Shown here: positions 1 to 14,100 of the stretch, piece after piece | Layout of the letters: each line of letters opens with the position of its first letter | Numbering within the stretch: the first letter of the stretch is position 1 | Source of the DNA: Malus domestica | Taxonomy: Eukaryota > Streptophyta > Magnoliopsida > Rosales > Rosaceae | NCBI RefSeq assembly: GCF_042453785.1 | Contig: NC_091665.1 | Span: 1,047,001 to 1,111,000 of the forward strand | Reading direction: 5' to 3' | Length of the DNA stretch: 64,000 nt | Translations under genes and position numbers: made by a program | Notes under the pieces: generated by a model | What the model was told of the DNA's origin: nothing | What the model saw: the letters and a program-made list of their open reading frames with translations, nothing else | Databases searched by the model: none

Positions 1-2596
1 TTCAATTCTAATTGTTAGATCTTCTAAATATTTATATTTGATATAAAGAGCTAATCACTTGTATAATTGTATATAGGTGGAGAAGCCAAGTAGAAGATGA
101 ACAAGCAAGGAAAATGTGGTGAAGGGTTCGGTCACTATATTTTTGCTTACTACTTAGGAAGTTTGTTAGGCATTTAAAGATTGTCTTTAAACTTTCTTAT
201 TTTGTTAAGAACTTATTATGTGGCTTCAAATGATGGAAGATCACTATTATTGCCTAAATGTATAAAGGTATTTATATTAGTCTCTAAATGTATAGAGCTA
301 ATACTTTTTGTATTAAACATTATGAATGTTTGAAATATCATATTAATGTAATGTCAAGAATGCCTTTTTAATATACTATTTCCTTAAAGTAGTGTTATGA
401 ATTGAAAATTGTCTTGTTGTATCCTAGATGAGATACAAGAGTTATATCACTTATTGTAATGTGATAACCAAACTTTAGATTTATCAATTATGGATAGATC
501 TCACATGTAGGACATAAAAGGATACAATGAATCTTTAGATTTGGTTCCATTTGTCTACCTATGAGTTCTATATGAATTGACAAAAGTCTAGAGAATCCTT
601 TCTTGAAGAAAAGGAAGATCACATTATAATGATATAAGTAATAAGAAAAACGTTTCTTATATGGTTGTCACTTGAAACACAATGATCAAGATCACTCGTG
701 ATTCAATTAGTAATTTAGAACAACTAATTGGGCAATTTTAAAAGGGTTTTAAAATGTCAATTGTGTTAGTGATTAAACCAAGAAAGAAGTATCTAAATCT
801 ATAAAATGTTTAAAGACTTTAGTCACTTAATGACAAGACATTAACTTAGTGAAGATTGAAACAAATGAGCTTGAAATGTTTTAAAGCTGCTACACAATGT
901 CTTCTACCAATGTACTCCACTTTTATACATTTTGAATGTATGAAATGATTTCTCATTAAAGTCATGAGAAATAGTGGGAGGTGTGAAAATGGATATAAAC
1001 TTGATTGTGATCGGTTTATAGTTGTCTAAAGGATAATAGTACTTGACTATTATTAAGAGTTTGTAATTTTAATTGTTAAAGAACTCAAGCTCTTCAAACG
1101 TTAAAATTCTATGTTGTGTGACATTCTAAAGAATAGTCTTTGAATGTTGGTTTCGTCAACCTAGCATAAAATGGTTATATGTTGGGAGTTGTCCATCATT
1201 CTCTTTTATGAGAACAAGCTAAATAACTAAGCATATGGACAAGTTGATGAAACAAAAGGGAAATAGTTTCAAAATGAGTCACAACATATGGTTTAACAAC
1301 AAGACAATCCAAATTCAACATCTCATGTAACAATATTGCTCTATGTAGTTTTAATAAAGAATTATATCAACCACCTAGAAGGAATGGTTGAGTTTCTATA
1401 TCCTTAGTAGGAGCCATGCTTCCACTAAAGACTTGGATAATTCTTATATGACTACATTAAAGGTCTTAGTATGACTAAAACTTGAAGTATGGTGTATGAC
1501 ACCATATAATTTAAATGAATAGACTTAATGAAACAAGTCACACATTTCAAATGGAATTACTTGAGAAGGAATTCTTTTGTGTGTGATTCATTTAAGTTAG
1601 TGGGAGCAATATGCATTCAAATCAAGAAAATATAATTGTTATTTTTGAATGAATGCTAAGGTACAAAAAGGCCAGTGGGAGTGATGTCATAATTTGAGCA
1701 ACAAGATGTGAATAAAGTCTATTCGATAGACTTCATAAAACATAAGTGTTACTCGAGAAATGACAAAACATGACATGGTCAATTTTGAAGTATAGACTTG
1801 AAATTGGGCTTATTGATATAGCAAGGCTATCTCAATAATGTTATATGGGAATTAAATCTCAAATGTTGTGGATTTAAGAAAGCATTTTTCTATGTGATAG
1901 AAAAACACTTTCATAACCCTTATAATGAATATGTCACAAAATCACAAAAGAGACACATGTATGGACTTGTGAAGTAGATATCCAAAAGTGAAGAACCACA
2001 GGGGTTGTCACTATAAGATATTACTAAATCCCAGGATCAGAACCAAAGCAGTTGAAAGAGTATTATTGCCTTTAAAGAAAGAAACATCAGAGTGGGACTC
2101 TGGAAGCGTGCGTTCACTTAGGTTGTTAACCAAAGTGAAAATAAGCCATTTTAACAAATGAAACTTCATAATGGATGAAGTACTAATCATATGAATGCTT
2201 GTTAGTATTGTACTACAATGGTCTCAAGGTTGGAGCAAAGTTTGTATAAGGTATACAAACGAAATATATGACGATATATTGTTTTAGAAACTGCTTCAAA
2301 ATGTGTTTTGAATGAAGGGGTTCTTATAGAACCAATGATTGAATCCAAACCATAAGGTCGTTAGTAGGATACTACGACGTAATGGGGCGATAGCTCAAGC
2401 CATGGAATCAAGATCTCATCAAAGTATTCGAACACAAGAAAGAGACATCATCAAATGTTTTGGAAACATTTGATAAGTAAATCCCTTTAAATAATAAAAG
2501 GGATTAATGCATAACCGAATTAACCTACGAGCATAAGCTCACTCAACTAGCATGTATAAGATACACTAGTGATTGACTTTAGTGTAAGTGGGAGAT
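1..2596 (+). mobile_element. Internal region of a large LTR retrotransposon lacking recognisable coding domains (LARD-like), left end outside window
   Basis: This AT-rich stretch ends in a purine-rich tract (about 2583-2594, AAGTGGGAGAT) directly before an LTR that starts with TGTTAG, the usual polypurine-tract/3'-LTR arrangement of plant Copia-type elements. No ORF longer than about 60 codons and no gag, protease, integrase, reverse transcriptase or RNase H motif could be seen, so it looks like a non-autonomous element or a completely decayed one. The same sequence recurs in inverted orientation at 62032-64000; the right window edge corresponds to about position 713 here. That shared structure supports a real repeat family rather than random intergenic DNA. 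The 5' LTR would lie left of the window. Confidence 0.7.
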
Positions 2597-4490
2597 TGTT
2601 AGAAATATGCCCTGAAAGTCAATCTTTGGAAGAAACCTTTCAGGACAAATGAATCGATGTATAGATGACTCTTATACATCAAATGGCAAAGATACTATTT
2701 AGGACTATCTCAATTAACGATATATGTCCTAAATAATGAATCCATAGACAGTGGATCGATTGAAGAAGTAATCTAATGATGTTAGACTACAGAGACCTTC
2801 TTCACATAACCATTATGTCCAAAAAGGTTCCTGGTCATTGGATTGTCGGAGGGATACTGACAATGCTTAGACCGGTACATATTGTGTCCGCTTCAAATGG
2901 AAGAATGGAAAGTCTCATCCGATTTGTGTAATGACACTAAGACAAGTATGTAGGTGCTCATTAAGGGAATGAGTTCACTGAACACAATCGAACGAGAGTA
3001 CTTGCATGGAGGTCTACTCACATGTCAAGCAAGTAACTCTAATGGTTGGAATAATGTAAGTAGTCCTTTGACATGAGGCATCGTCGTTGTCTTGTGGCTA
3101 AGTACTTAATCTTTGATTGTGTCAAAGTCACCCCATTCGCGGATGTCCACGGCATAATTGGGATTAAGCCACTTAGTCATGAAGGCAAGTGTATGCGCAA
3201 TAAGGAATCTCTAATTCTCGATAAGAGAGGAAGAATACTCTAAGATATGATTCGGGAATCTTCGGCCGAAGTATCGAGCGTAATGAAGGAAAGCGTTTCT
3301 ATACGACTCAATAGAATCATATAAGAAGGAATAATCACATTAGGGGTTTGACATAATATATCCATACCCTAGTAATGTGATTGAGAGTATTGTTTTAGAG
3401 AATGATCGAATTACATTGTAATTCCAACTTAATAGGTTCTCCGAACAACTTCTACATTAGCTTGGGTAGCTATGACATATGGTTAGATGTCACTCATAGC
3501 TTGTGGGTTCTTCTAGATGATTAAATGTAGTCATCAAAGAAGAAGGTGAATTAAAAGGAAGTTTTAATTCACTAAGTGATTGAATTAAATATAATCAATT
3601 GGATTGATGCCAATCACCTCACTGCCTTGCTAATTAGAACCTAAAATGATTGTACACCGACATACTATTGTAGTGAGTAATTAATGGATGAAGGAATAAT
3701 TAATTGGATTAATTAAGTGTTGTGATTAATTTAGAAAGTCTAAAGAAATCATAAAAGCGATAAAGATCGTTTTGGGCTTAAAGAAACGTTCGGGTTTAAT
3801 TGGGCCCATTGGGCTTTTATTCAAGCATAGGATGACTTGAAATAATAAAAGCCCAAAGCCCAAACCAAACACTAAAGGGCCGGCCACTTAAAGGGTTTGG
3901 GAGAGATATTTAGTCAAGTTGTTGACTAGGTTTCTTTTTGTCTATATAAGGAACTTTATAGAGATTTATTCTTTAGGGTTTTTTGTGTGTTTTAAAACAA
4001 CAAAGAGGCAAAAGAAACATCTCTCTAAAACCACAAAAGGCCGGCCACCTTGAGGGTGTTTTAGCTAACAATTTTTCACCCTTTTGGTTATTCCTCCATC
4101 CATCTCACTACACTAGTGGGTGTGGATCTTTAGAGGTCTTCTCCTTTGGAGACTAAAGGAGAACCTTGGAGCACTCTTACCAACAAAGTGGAGGAGGCAA
4201 GGAGGGAGGCTAGGCTCAAGGAGTTCAAAGGAGCAAAGGGCTTGGAGGTGGTCCATCCTTGGTCTCAAGTCTAGATCAAGAGGTATAAGACTAAACTTTC
4301 ACTTTGTTCTTCTCTAAAATGTTATGATGCATTATATATAAACCTATGAACCTTGAAGGGGATTTGCATGACTATAGCTTTGATAATTTGTGTTAAATGC
4401 TTCCGCTGCTTTCGTATATTAAATTTGATTTGTATATGCATGATAGTCATTTGGAAATCCCTATGTGTAAAACTCATAATTTTCCCTTCA
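2597..4490 (+). mobile_element. 3' LTR of the LARD-like element, copy 1 (1.89 kb)
   Basis: The LTR begins TGTTAGAAATATGCCC at 2597 and ends TTTCCCTTCA at 4490. These borders were set by comparison with the inverted copy at 60118-62031, where similarity stops at the same two points and both ends are TG...CA. Inside, a TATA box (TCTATATAAGG, about 3941-3951) is followed by a probable transcribed region, and two GGCCGGCC palindromes occur near 3879 and 4042. A small ORF at 4120-4317 lies in this region but has no recognisable domain and is not intact in the other copy. Because the 5' LTR is outside the window, the target duplication cannot be tested here. Confidence 0.75.
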
Positions 4491-4877
4491 TTGATAACAT
4501 TTTTTGGTGTTAATTAAACTTAAGCTTAGCGCAGGAAGGATTCTAAGAGATTATAGAAATGGATGAGTCTTGGCACGGTGGTTGGGGCTATTTGGTCATG
4601 TCACAAGCAGCATATATTATTCAGCAAAATCTAACATGTTTAACAATATAATAAAACAGATGTCCCCCTCTACTTATCCATTGCCATCTCCTTCTCCTCC
4701 TCCTCCTTGCAAGCAACACTGTAGATAGCCAAACAGTCTCGTATTTACTTATTTGTTCCCCACAGTAATTTGTCAACGTTGGTAAAAAAAGAAAAATAAA
4801 AAAGAACAGGCTACAAGTCTACAATACAGGCAGTATTGTGAACTTCGGAAGTAATCAACTAAACTTATACTTGCAAA

Positions 4878-4908
<31 letters not shown>

Positions 4909-5303
4909 TATTCATCCGTATTCCATTATTGTGCGCCCAACGCTGAAACCCCCTCTCCCTCTCTCTGAGATTATACATTAATACCCATTCCGTGAATGAG
5001 ATGTCTTGCACCGCAATATATCCGGTGATGCAGAGCAATAGAGAGAAATGCTTCAGTTTCCCTGTCAAATTAGTTTATCACATCATCAGACTTTCATGGA
5101 CTTCTGCTGTCCAGAAGCCCCCTTGGTTAAAATATGAGACAGCAACATCATAAAGCATCATACTTATACGAGAAGAGAGCAAAGTAAGCATAGTGTCATC
5201 AGTGCTGGTCTATGTACATGGGGTACTAATAATGTCAGAAACATGTGAACAAAGTGGCCTGTTTATGCCACAATAAATAACTGTATGGTTATTACAATGT
5301 TAA
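4491..5303. other. Downstream flank of the DUF2062 gene with A and TA runs
   Basis: This is the 3' side of the minus-strand DUF2062 gene. It contains an A-run joined to a (TA)12 microsatellite at about 4875-4910 and a short CT-rich stretch near 4945-4970. It may hold the gene's 3' UTR. No further gene or element border was recognised. The 67-codon ORF here is built partly from the microsatellite and is not credible. Confidence 0.5.
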
Positions 5304-6942
5304 TCAGGCGTCTCTTACCTTAAGCCTGACTTCTGTGGGTGAAACTGATTTCTTTGGGCTCAAAGGAGCAGCACTGAACTTGGGAACCAACACCTTAAAA
5401 CATGGTAAAAAGACTATGTACAGAGCTGCAAAAATTAAGGGAGCCGCAACAAGCCATCCCAACAACTGCAAAGATTGATACGAGTTAGACGTGATGGTTT
5501 CATAAACATAGATAGAGAGAGAGGTTATGACTACAAGGTGTTATGTTGGCAACCTACCGCATGCGCAATACTTATTAAGACCTCATTTGAAGCTTGGCCA
5601 GTTAACACTTTCTTGAAAGCGTCAGAAGTTAAAGGAAAATGAGCTCCACCAGAGATAAATTCACCAAAGCGCAAGAAAGGTACAACCAAACTTGAGAGCA
5701 AAACAACAACAAAAAAAAAAACAATCAGATAACAATCGTATATGTAGCATAAAATGTAACAGGCATGGTACAAGAGCAACCGAAAGCTTCAAGACAAGTT
5801 CTTTTGTATATACTGTTTCTATTCTCTAGGGCCTCTATCAACATAGAGACGAAACGGTGTACCAAGTCCGAGACCAATCCACAATCAGTGATCGTTTAAA
5901 CATTTTATGAAGGACGCACAAACACAATTGGTCGCATGCAGAGCCATTACATAAACGTAAGAATATTACAAGATGCTAGGATAAAAACACAAGTACCTCA
6001 GCTCTATTGGTGTAGCAAGGACATTAGCCAGCATGACAGTTGGAGCATGGCAATGGGATCCCAGCAATGCGATTACCATTCCACACAGAAGCACAGTTGT
6101 CCCTATTAATGAAACATCAGTTAATATGAGATGCTTATCAACATTTCGAGAATCCAACACTAGTTCTGAAAATAAACTCCAGAAATACCAGATCCATTAC
6201 AACAACTACAAAGGGGGAATCACATCAACATCGGCCGAGTTATATCCAGCCTACAATTTCCTACGCGAACCTTGCACTCTCAGATAGCAATGCCCTTCTG
6301 TTCTCTGAAGTGATAAAAGGCGGCAACTACTCCTCGTAAGTTTTATTTAAGGAGGGTCCTATATTGCATATTACTGCCACACTGCTGAGCCACGTAAATA
6401 TTCACTAATGAATGATGTAATGAACAACTAACACTGAGATATGTTGGGCATTTAGAAGTAAAGCGTGACACGACAAAATCTGTTCGGATGAGCGTAGGAA
6501 TAAGAGAAAAATCTGTTCAGGTGGGGAATCAACCGCGCAGTATGGGATTTGAGAAGATAAAAGATGCATACGTACCGCATATTGGAAACAATCCAATGGT
6601 AAGGCCAAGAGCTGCAGAGAATGCCAACAGCTTAGGTTCTGCACCCCTTCAAAATCCAAATCAAATTTTACAACTTTCTTTCTTTCTCAGCAACCGCCAA
6701 ATACAAGTACCAATGAAACATGATTTTGTTTTAGGAAATTGTTGCACCATTATCAATCAATCAAACCAAAACAAAAAGAAAAAACAAGAAAACAAAACAG
6801 AAAGTGTGAATCTGAAATGGAAAATGAAAATCAGAGAGAGAGAGAGAGCGTAAAGGCCAGGGTACCTGCGGAGGATTTCGAGGAGGGGATCGACCACCTT
6901 CTTGTTGAACCAAATCGACACCCCATTACTAGTTGCCGCCAT
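5304..6942 (-). CDS. DUF2062-family integral membrane protein, 5 exons, 182 aa
   Basis: The exons on the minus strand are 6942-6866, 6646-6576, 6102-5997, 5690-5558 and 5465-5304. All introns are GT-AG and phases match through to a TGA stop. The protein starts MAATSNGVSIWF, then a short basic stretch (DPLLEILRRG) leads into several hydrophobic segments (roughly residues 32-80 and 125-155), including the DUF2062-like pattern LGLTIGLFPICGTT. The C-terminus is polar and lysine-rich. DUF2062 proteins are membrane proteins of unknown function, mostly described in bacteria, with plant homologues of similar length. An AAG/GTAAGA donor-like site overlaps the last codons, so an additional 3' exon is possible though not needed. 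The GTG one codon upstream of the ATG is not used as a start. It lies in tandem, same strand, downstream of the GDPD gene. Confidence 0.8.
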
Positions 6943-8171
6943 CACAACCCCTTTACAAATTTCAACGACTAATTCTTATATTTTTTGTTTCAGTGAATGG
7001 ATTTAGGGTTTGAAATTGAATGGATTCAGGGTTTTTCTCAGGAAAAGAACACCTCTAGTCTGTCTGGCAGATCTAGTACAAGCCAAAGAAAGAAATACAA
7101 AAACAAAACAAAAGATTTGAACAATAAACAACAATTCAGAATTCGCCCCACGTTTGATATTTGCTTTTGTTTTAATCAAAATTGAAAATTTGGAAATACT
7201 GGGTTGGGTTTGGTTTGGTTTGGTTTGATCCGAATTTCAGAAAAGCAGATGGAGAGATATTTTCTGCTCTCAGGCTTGCCTTTTCCTTCCTTTGTCCTTG
7301 TGAATTGAGAGATATTTTCAGAAAGGCAGATTGAGAATTGAGAGGCCGACGGTTGGGTGTGAATTTGAATTACAACAAGTCAAAGAGAAAGTTTTATTCC
7401 AATGCGGATAACACTACGGTGTATGGATGTGCCCCAGAAGCAGAGGATAATCACCTGCAAAGCAACGTGGACGTTGGAATGCCGCTAAAATTAACGAACG
7501 TGAAGTTGGTGCTCTACGCTTCTCTTAAAAAAGTGAGTGTCTGGACTTTTTTTTGTTACCTTATGGTTTTTGCATAATTTTTATTCTAACATTATAAATT
7601 ATGTCAAAAACATAAGTGGCAGAGAGTTTACGAGAGTCCTATTTTGATGGAGTTCCATTAGCAATTGCATCAAAACCTGCAGGGGAAAAAATCTAATTTA
7701 GTTTTTCTTTTGTCCAAACAGTCCATGTAGGAGTTTTTACCGGTTTTTGTTTTCCCAATCTCCTAATCCATTGCCAGCCGTTTGATTGACTCCCATCAAT
7801 CCTCACATTTCATTTCGCGTACGTGTCACTAATGATTTATAAAAAAATTCATAGCATTACAGAGAGTTAGTTGCGAGAGCGTCGTATTCACTCATGAAAA
7901 AAGGAGACGGTAAATTGTTTTTAGTTTAGGTAGTACATTGTATAAATCTATGCGATGCATTGTTCAAATGAAGCGCAAGATTTAAACATTTTAAACGAAA
8001 TCATCATATTTGTCTGTCGAAACAAAACGATGATATGAAATACATTGCCGTATTGAACAACTTTCCTAGGGACGGACGTCCAGGTGATACTTGAGATTTT
8101 CAAAACAGTCCACTACCAATTTCCCTTTTTGTTTTTGGCCCAAATGTTCCGCTACTTGAAATAGACAGGTG
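6943..8171. other. Intergenic region between DUF2062 gene and GDPD gene
   Basis: The part next to 6943 should be promoter and 5' UTR of the DUF2062 gene (minus strand), and the part next to 8171 the 3' UTR of the GDPD gene (minus strand). A TTTGG-repeat stretch occurs at about 7205-7230. The ORFs of 62 and 79 codons here show no domain, splice support or codon structure, so no gene is called. Confidence 0.5.
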
Positions 8172-11100
8172 CTATTCTGATAAGGAAAAACCGTGCTCCA
8201 GACACTCTCTTTTGATATCTTGCATTAGACCTTGAAGTACAGTTGGGTTGCTCGTTACGACGGCATCAATGTGCTCGGACAACATTTCTTGCATGGAATC
8301 CACATCATCGACAGTCCACGCATACACTTTCTTCTTTCTCCTGTTAGAAACCCGGACGCAAAGCATGAAATTTCATCAACATGCATCTATACACTCTAGG
8401 TATCTTACCATGCTAAAGCATCTAAGTTGCAGTCATACCCATGCAGATTTCTCACAAGCTTCTCATCAATCAATGGGTGGTACACACCAACAACACCAGC
8501 ACCCTTCATCCTCAGTAAGTTGCTTCTGGCCCCGGTTGACGGATCCATCATAACAATGTACCCGACCTGCAGTAATATCACCAAACGCTCATTCAAAACA
8601 TCACATAACTGCCTTTTGAACTGAAACATCTGGTATTAGTATCAATATTTTTTCCCACTACCATCGTGCGTGACTACAAACAATTTCATTGACTAACCCC
8701 TGCCAGGACATCAACAATAAACTGAAACAAAATATACTTAAATCTAGAAAGGTGTTCATAGACTGGCATTTGCACTGGACAAAAGGAGGTTTTGGGCCAG
8801 GATAGTGCTGTACATCACGTTTTTTTTTGAAGATCTAGAAGCAGTAAGCAAGTTGTTTTGCCACTCATATGTGCACAATCTGCAGATTTTTTTAATTTTT
8901 GTTCTTTTAATACTCAAAAACAGTTCAAACTCAAAGAGCAAGAAAAGGGTTTCAAATGACAACTTACAAACAAACTAATATACAATTATTAACATCAATC
9001 AGTGTAAGAGAAAGGCCATTCTATTGCTAAGAAAACAAAAATAGAATGGACCTGGTTAATAAGAAAAAGGCTGGTTCAGAGTACTTGATAAGTCAGAAGC
9101 ATAGAGACCTCATCAAATCCAAATACCGGAAAGGAGAAACAAAGATAGAAGAATCACTTCCTTGTGCCAGCAAGTGTTAAAACATTTATCAACATCTGCT
9201 CAAACTCTTGCGACAAGAGTTTACATTTGTCAGCATAAGTGGTGACTTGCTGTGGGCAATGACAATCAATCCCAACTCTTGGTAGTAGTGTTACCATTGT
9301 CGTTACTATTTACTGTTTTGAGAAACAAAACTATCTAACTTACAAAGTAAATAAAATATGACATTTTTGTAAACCACGCCTAGCAATATTTCATATCATG
9401 GTTAGCATGGTTTCTTCCTAGCACACAAATCACACACCAACTTATACTTTGTTGGTTAGTTTAACTCACTCAATGCAGGTCTCCCCACGCTCAAAAGGCC
9501 ACATGGTTCAGTGATGAACCTAACTGTACACCTGACAAGTTGAAATAATGCAGAAAAATAAAAGAACAGAGAAATAAACCTTCTAGCTCTTAAACGAACA
9601 TGTTTACAAGAAACTTTATTTAACATGTAGACCCCTGGTACTCAAGATATGCGATGATTGCAGTTAAATGGGAACCTACAACTTGACCACAATTATGCAC
9701 GTAAAGAAACCACTCTCTTGAGATAAAATTCCCCAATTAATCAAATGATCAAATTCAGAAACGAACACAAACCAATAATATCCTTTAATTCAAACGTGTT
9801 TCTGCAGATATTATGCAAGAGACCAGAAAAAGAAAAATCGCATGTTGCTGGTTACCGTGACATCTGATGACAGTCTGATTACATCCCTTGCTAAATTGTC
9901 ACTTTTAGCCCATACAAGGCAGTTCTTACACTGCACCCTCTTAACCTGGAAAAAGTTGTGAAGCTTGAGGTTACTTGGATAATAATGTTAACTGAAATTA
10001 CAAATGTACCTGAATAATAACAACAATAACAATAATTATAAAAGTAATGAAAAATATTTCACATGACTTCAGTAAACATGAAGATGTTGACTACTTTGGG
10101 GATTCTAAGTGTAAATTGTGACTGTAACATTTTAAAAATAAAGAATAACAAGGCCAGAAGATGAAGCAGACAAACTTACAACAGAGAGTACATCCTTAGC
10201 GAGCCCTTTTTCAAATGAGGGAGGCCCGACTTTTACATCTAGAATCACCTGCCGAACTGAACCTGAAACTAACTGAAACAATAATCAGAACCGGAGTCAA
10301 AGCGCAATTTGAGGGAGGGGGCTGCTAAGGCACACCAAAAGGATCATTTACATTGATGTAATAGCAGATCATGAAAGATACCTCCAAAGCCTCTTCAATT
10401 GTAAGAATATTTTTATCAGGGACCTTTCCATAATGATCCATGGAACCAAGATCTTTTATCTACAACCACAAACCAAAAGTATATTCTCATTCAACATTAT
10501 CACAACCACCTAACAGTATAATTAAAAATGAAGACAAGATGGCGTTCTCAAGAAATCCAGGATAGAGATATTTATTAACATAGTTCAAACGAAAGCTTGA
10601 TAGCAAACTCACCTCTTTCATACTTAAGTACCCAACCTTAGAAGTATTGTTTCCAGTTATCCTCTGCAAATCCCTGCCTGTGGCATTTGAGAATCAAATC
10701 TTTCAACTAAAATTCTAACAATGCAAGGCATAATGATAGTTCAGAACTTGAAATCAAACTTTTAGTTGACATGGTATTTCAACGTCGCATCAGAGATCCA
10801 ATAACACCTAGTCCACATAATTCAAGTTTGGTTGGGACCATTTAAACCAAAGCTTCAATGTTTGTTTAGTTACAATTACGTCTAGACTTCTGATATGATC
10901 AATGACGAGGATTTGATTAGTAAGAGGTATTCCAAGGATGCAAATGCTGGTATTGCTGGAAATACCATACGGATAAAATATGAAACCTTTTATATATGCC
11001 AAATCAATTAATAATGTCTCGATTGAACATGTAACATTTATAAAATATCTTTGATAAATCATGTCCCACAACGGGCAAAAACTGTGCTCATTACTGAAGC

Positions 11101-14100
11101 ACGTCTTCTTAATATAATTTTTCTTATGTTTATGAAACCACATAGAATAATGTTTTGGTGTGGTTTTGGACAGTAGGACGGTCATCTAGTGTCTTATTAT
11201 ATAGTAAAGCATTGACGGGAAGTTCATTGCAGATTTTTTGTCGTTAGAAAAAGAAAAGCTCAGTGAAAATAATTGTTAATATTAAATTGGTGCATGATGA
11301 CAACAATCAGATATGGAGTCGAACTAGGAACATTATGTGAAGTTTGTGAATCACTCTACCTGTCATGGAGCGCAAGCAAAACTCCATCTAAAGAACGAGA
11401 AACATCAATCTCAATACAGTCTACTTGAGATCGAAGAGCAAAACGATATGCAGCCATCTGTGAAGTAGTGAACAAAAGGATAAAAGTGTGTGAGAGAGAC
11501 AGGGATAGCCGGACAGGGAACTCAATAGTCAGAGCTTTTAAGTTAATATAAAAGTTTGATCACATTAGCCTTTCCCTGGGAATACGGACACTAGATTACC
11601 CAACCATGTACCACAACAACAACAACAACAAAGCCTTTTCCCACTAAGTGGGGTCGGCTATATGAATCCTAGAACGCCATTGCGCTCGGTTTTGTGTCAT
11701 GTCCTCCGTTAGATCCAAGTAATCAAGTCTTTTCTTAGGGTCTCTTCCAAAGTTTTCCTAGGTCTTCCTCTACCCCTTCGGCCCTGAACTTCTGTCCCGT
11801 AGTCACATTTTCGAACCGGAGCGTCAGTAGGCCTTCTTTGCACATGTCCAAACCACCGGAACCGATTTTCTCTCATATTTCCTTCAATTTTGGCTACTCC
11901 TACTTTACCTTGGATATCCTCATTCCCAATCTTATCCTTTCTCGTGTGCCCATACATCCCACGAAGCATCCTCATCTCCGCTACACCCATTTTGTGTACG
12001 TGTTGATGCTTCACCGCCCAACATTCTGTGCCATACAACATCGTTGGCCTTATTGTCGTCCTATAAAATTTTCCCTTGAGCTTCAGTGGCCTACGACGAT
12101 CACACAACACGCCAGATACACTCTTACACTTCATCCATCCAGCTTGTATTCTATGGTTGAGATCTCCATCTAATTCTCCGTTCTCTTGCAAGATAGATCC
12201 TAGGTAGCGAAAACGGTCACTTTTTGTGATCTTCGCCATATTGCTCCGGTCATTAGTGTGGATAAGTATATAAATGGATAGAGATAGGAAAGCAAACACA
12301 AGATGTACGTGGTTCACCCAGATTGGCTACGTCCACGGAATAGAGGAGTTCTCATTAATTGTGAAAGGTTTACACAAGTACATAGGTTCAAGCTCTCCTT
12401 TAGTGAGTACAAGTGAATGATTTAGTACAAATGACATTAGGAAATATTGTGGGAGAATGATCTCGTAACCACGAAACTTCTAAGTACCGGAGTGTGGTAT
12501 CGTCTTGATTTTCCTTATCTGTCTCATAGGTAGATGTGGAATCTTCTCTGGAAGTACTCTTCCTCCATCCAGGGGTGGTATCTGTAACTGGTGGAGATGC
12601 ACAAGGTAATGTATCAATGTCACTTGAAGCTTACTTGTAGTTTCAGGCTTGGTCAAGCGCGATACAAACCATGTAGTAGGAGTCCCCCAAGTCGCCGAGC
12701 TAGGGGATCTGCTGAAAGAGGTAACAGACAAGGTAAGCAATCAGAGCTCCGGCTGATTGTTCACATTCTCCCTATCTTGCAGGCAGCATGAAGGATAAAG
12801 AGAAGAAAAATGAGAAGAGATGATATGGGATACTTTTGCTTTTGAAGAAGTAACTTTCCACAGGCTTATTCTTGAACTGGGCTGGAGGGTTTTCTGGTTT
12901 CCTCCAAAGTATAAGGCCGACTGAAGAATTTGAGGGTCAAAACAAGTCCATCAAATCTAGAGTACGTTCGACCCTGCTGATATGGGATACTTTTGCTTTT
13001 GACAGAGTAGTGGATGTATCGGCACGTGTGCTGTTACGCTTGTCTCCACATGCTTCCTTGTATCCTTCTCACTTGCCCTATCTGTTCCTCAGGCAGATGC
13101 GGTATCTTCACTGGAAGCATAAGATGTTGAAGATGAGTACTCGAGAGCAATGCCAGGGTAGGGGGTTCCAGGCAGTCAGTTCCTGGCTGGAAGCTTGATT
13201 CCAAGTGCTGACTGATTGCTCTCTTTCTCCTTGTCTTGCAGGTAAGAACAAGGCCAAAGGAAAAGACAGGGAAAAAGCATGATATGGGATACTCTTGCTT
13301 TTAACCCTGATGATATGAGATATTCTTGCTCTAGTATAGCTTGTTTACAGAGGTATTATCGGGGGGAAAGAAAGCTGAATATTTTGAAAGGCTTCGTTGG
13401 GAGTGCCCTCTCAGATAAGAGGAAGGGTTGAGCATTTTTGCAGGTCTGCCTGTCCGTTGGGGATGGAGGTCGACATATATAGGAGTCTCCCTAACATCAA
13501 GTAATAATGCTATTCCTTTACCCTGCTTGGTCATAGCACGGTAGTGGGAGCTGCCAGCTTCACAAGTTTTAACTCTGTCAGAGCACTTTGAAAAAGTGGT
13601 CTGTGGTATCTGGAAAGCTGATGTTGCGTGTGAAGATTACAGACAAGCTTTATCCAAGGAGATCCGGCTCTTGAAGTTGGGAAAGTGGTGCCTCTTCGGT
13701 TTTCGAACAAGCAATCATGTCGGGGATCTGGCTCTCGAGATTCGGAGAACGATGCCTCTTCGATTTTTGAGAAAGCAATCATGCTGGGGGTGTGGCTCTC
13801 GAGATTCGGAGAGCGGTGTCTTCGATTTTTGAGAAAGTAATCATGTTGGGAGTCTGGCTCTCGAGATTCGGAGGGCGGTGCCTCTTCGATTTTGGAGCAA
13901 GCAATCTTGTTGGGAGTGTTTTCTCGAATATGAGTAAAGGTTGGGCATGTTTGCTAGTCTACCTTGCCACGAAGCACAGAGGTTGACACACAGGGACTTT
14001 CCAATTATCCAGCAGTGGTACTGTTCCTTTACCCTCTCTTCGATTTTTGAGAAAGTAATCATGTTAGGAGTCTGGCTCTCGAGATTCGGAGGGCGGTGCC

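Noticed and set aside
4120..4317. 65-codon plus-strand ORF in the LARD-like LTR
   Set aside because: No recognisable domain; the matching region of copy 2 does not keep the same frame.
7338..7577. 79-codon plus-strand ORF between the DUF2062 and GDPD genes
   Set aside because: No domain, no splice signals forming a longer gene, position coincides with upstream flank of the DUF2062 gene.
8405..8439. Reading GDPD exon 8 through to YDCNLDALAW
   Set aside because: A GT donor at CATGG/GTATGA gives the conserved LHGRKKKVYAWTV junction; the read-through part matches nothing in the family.
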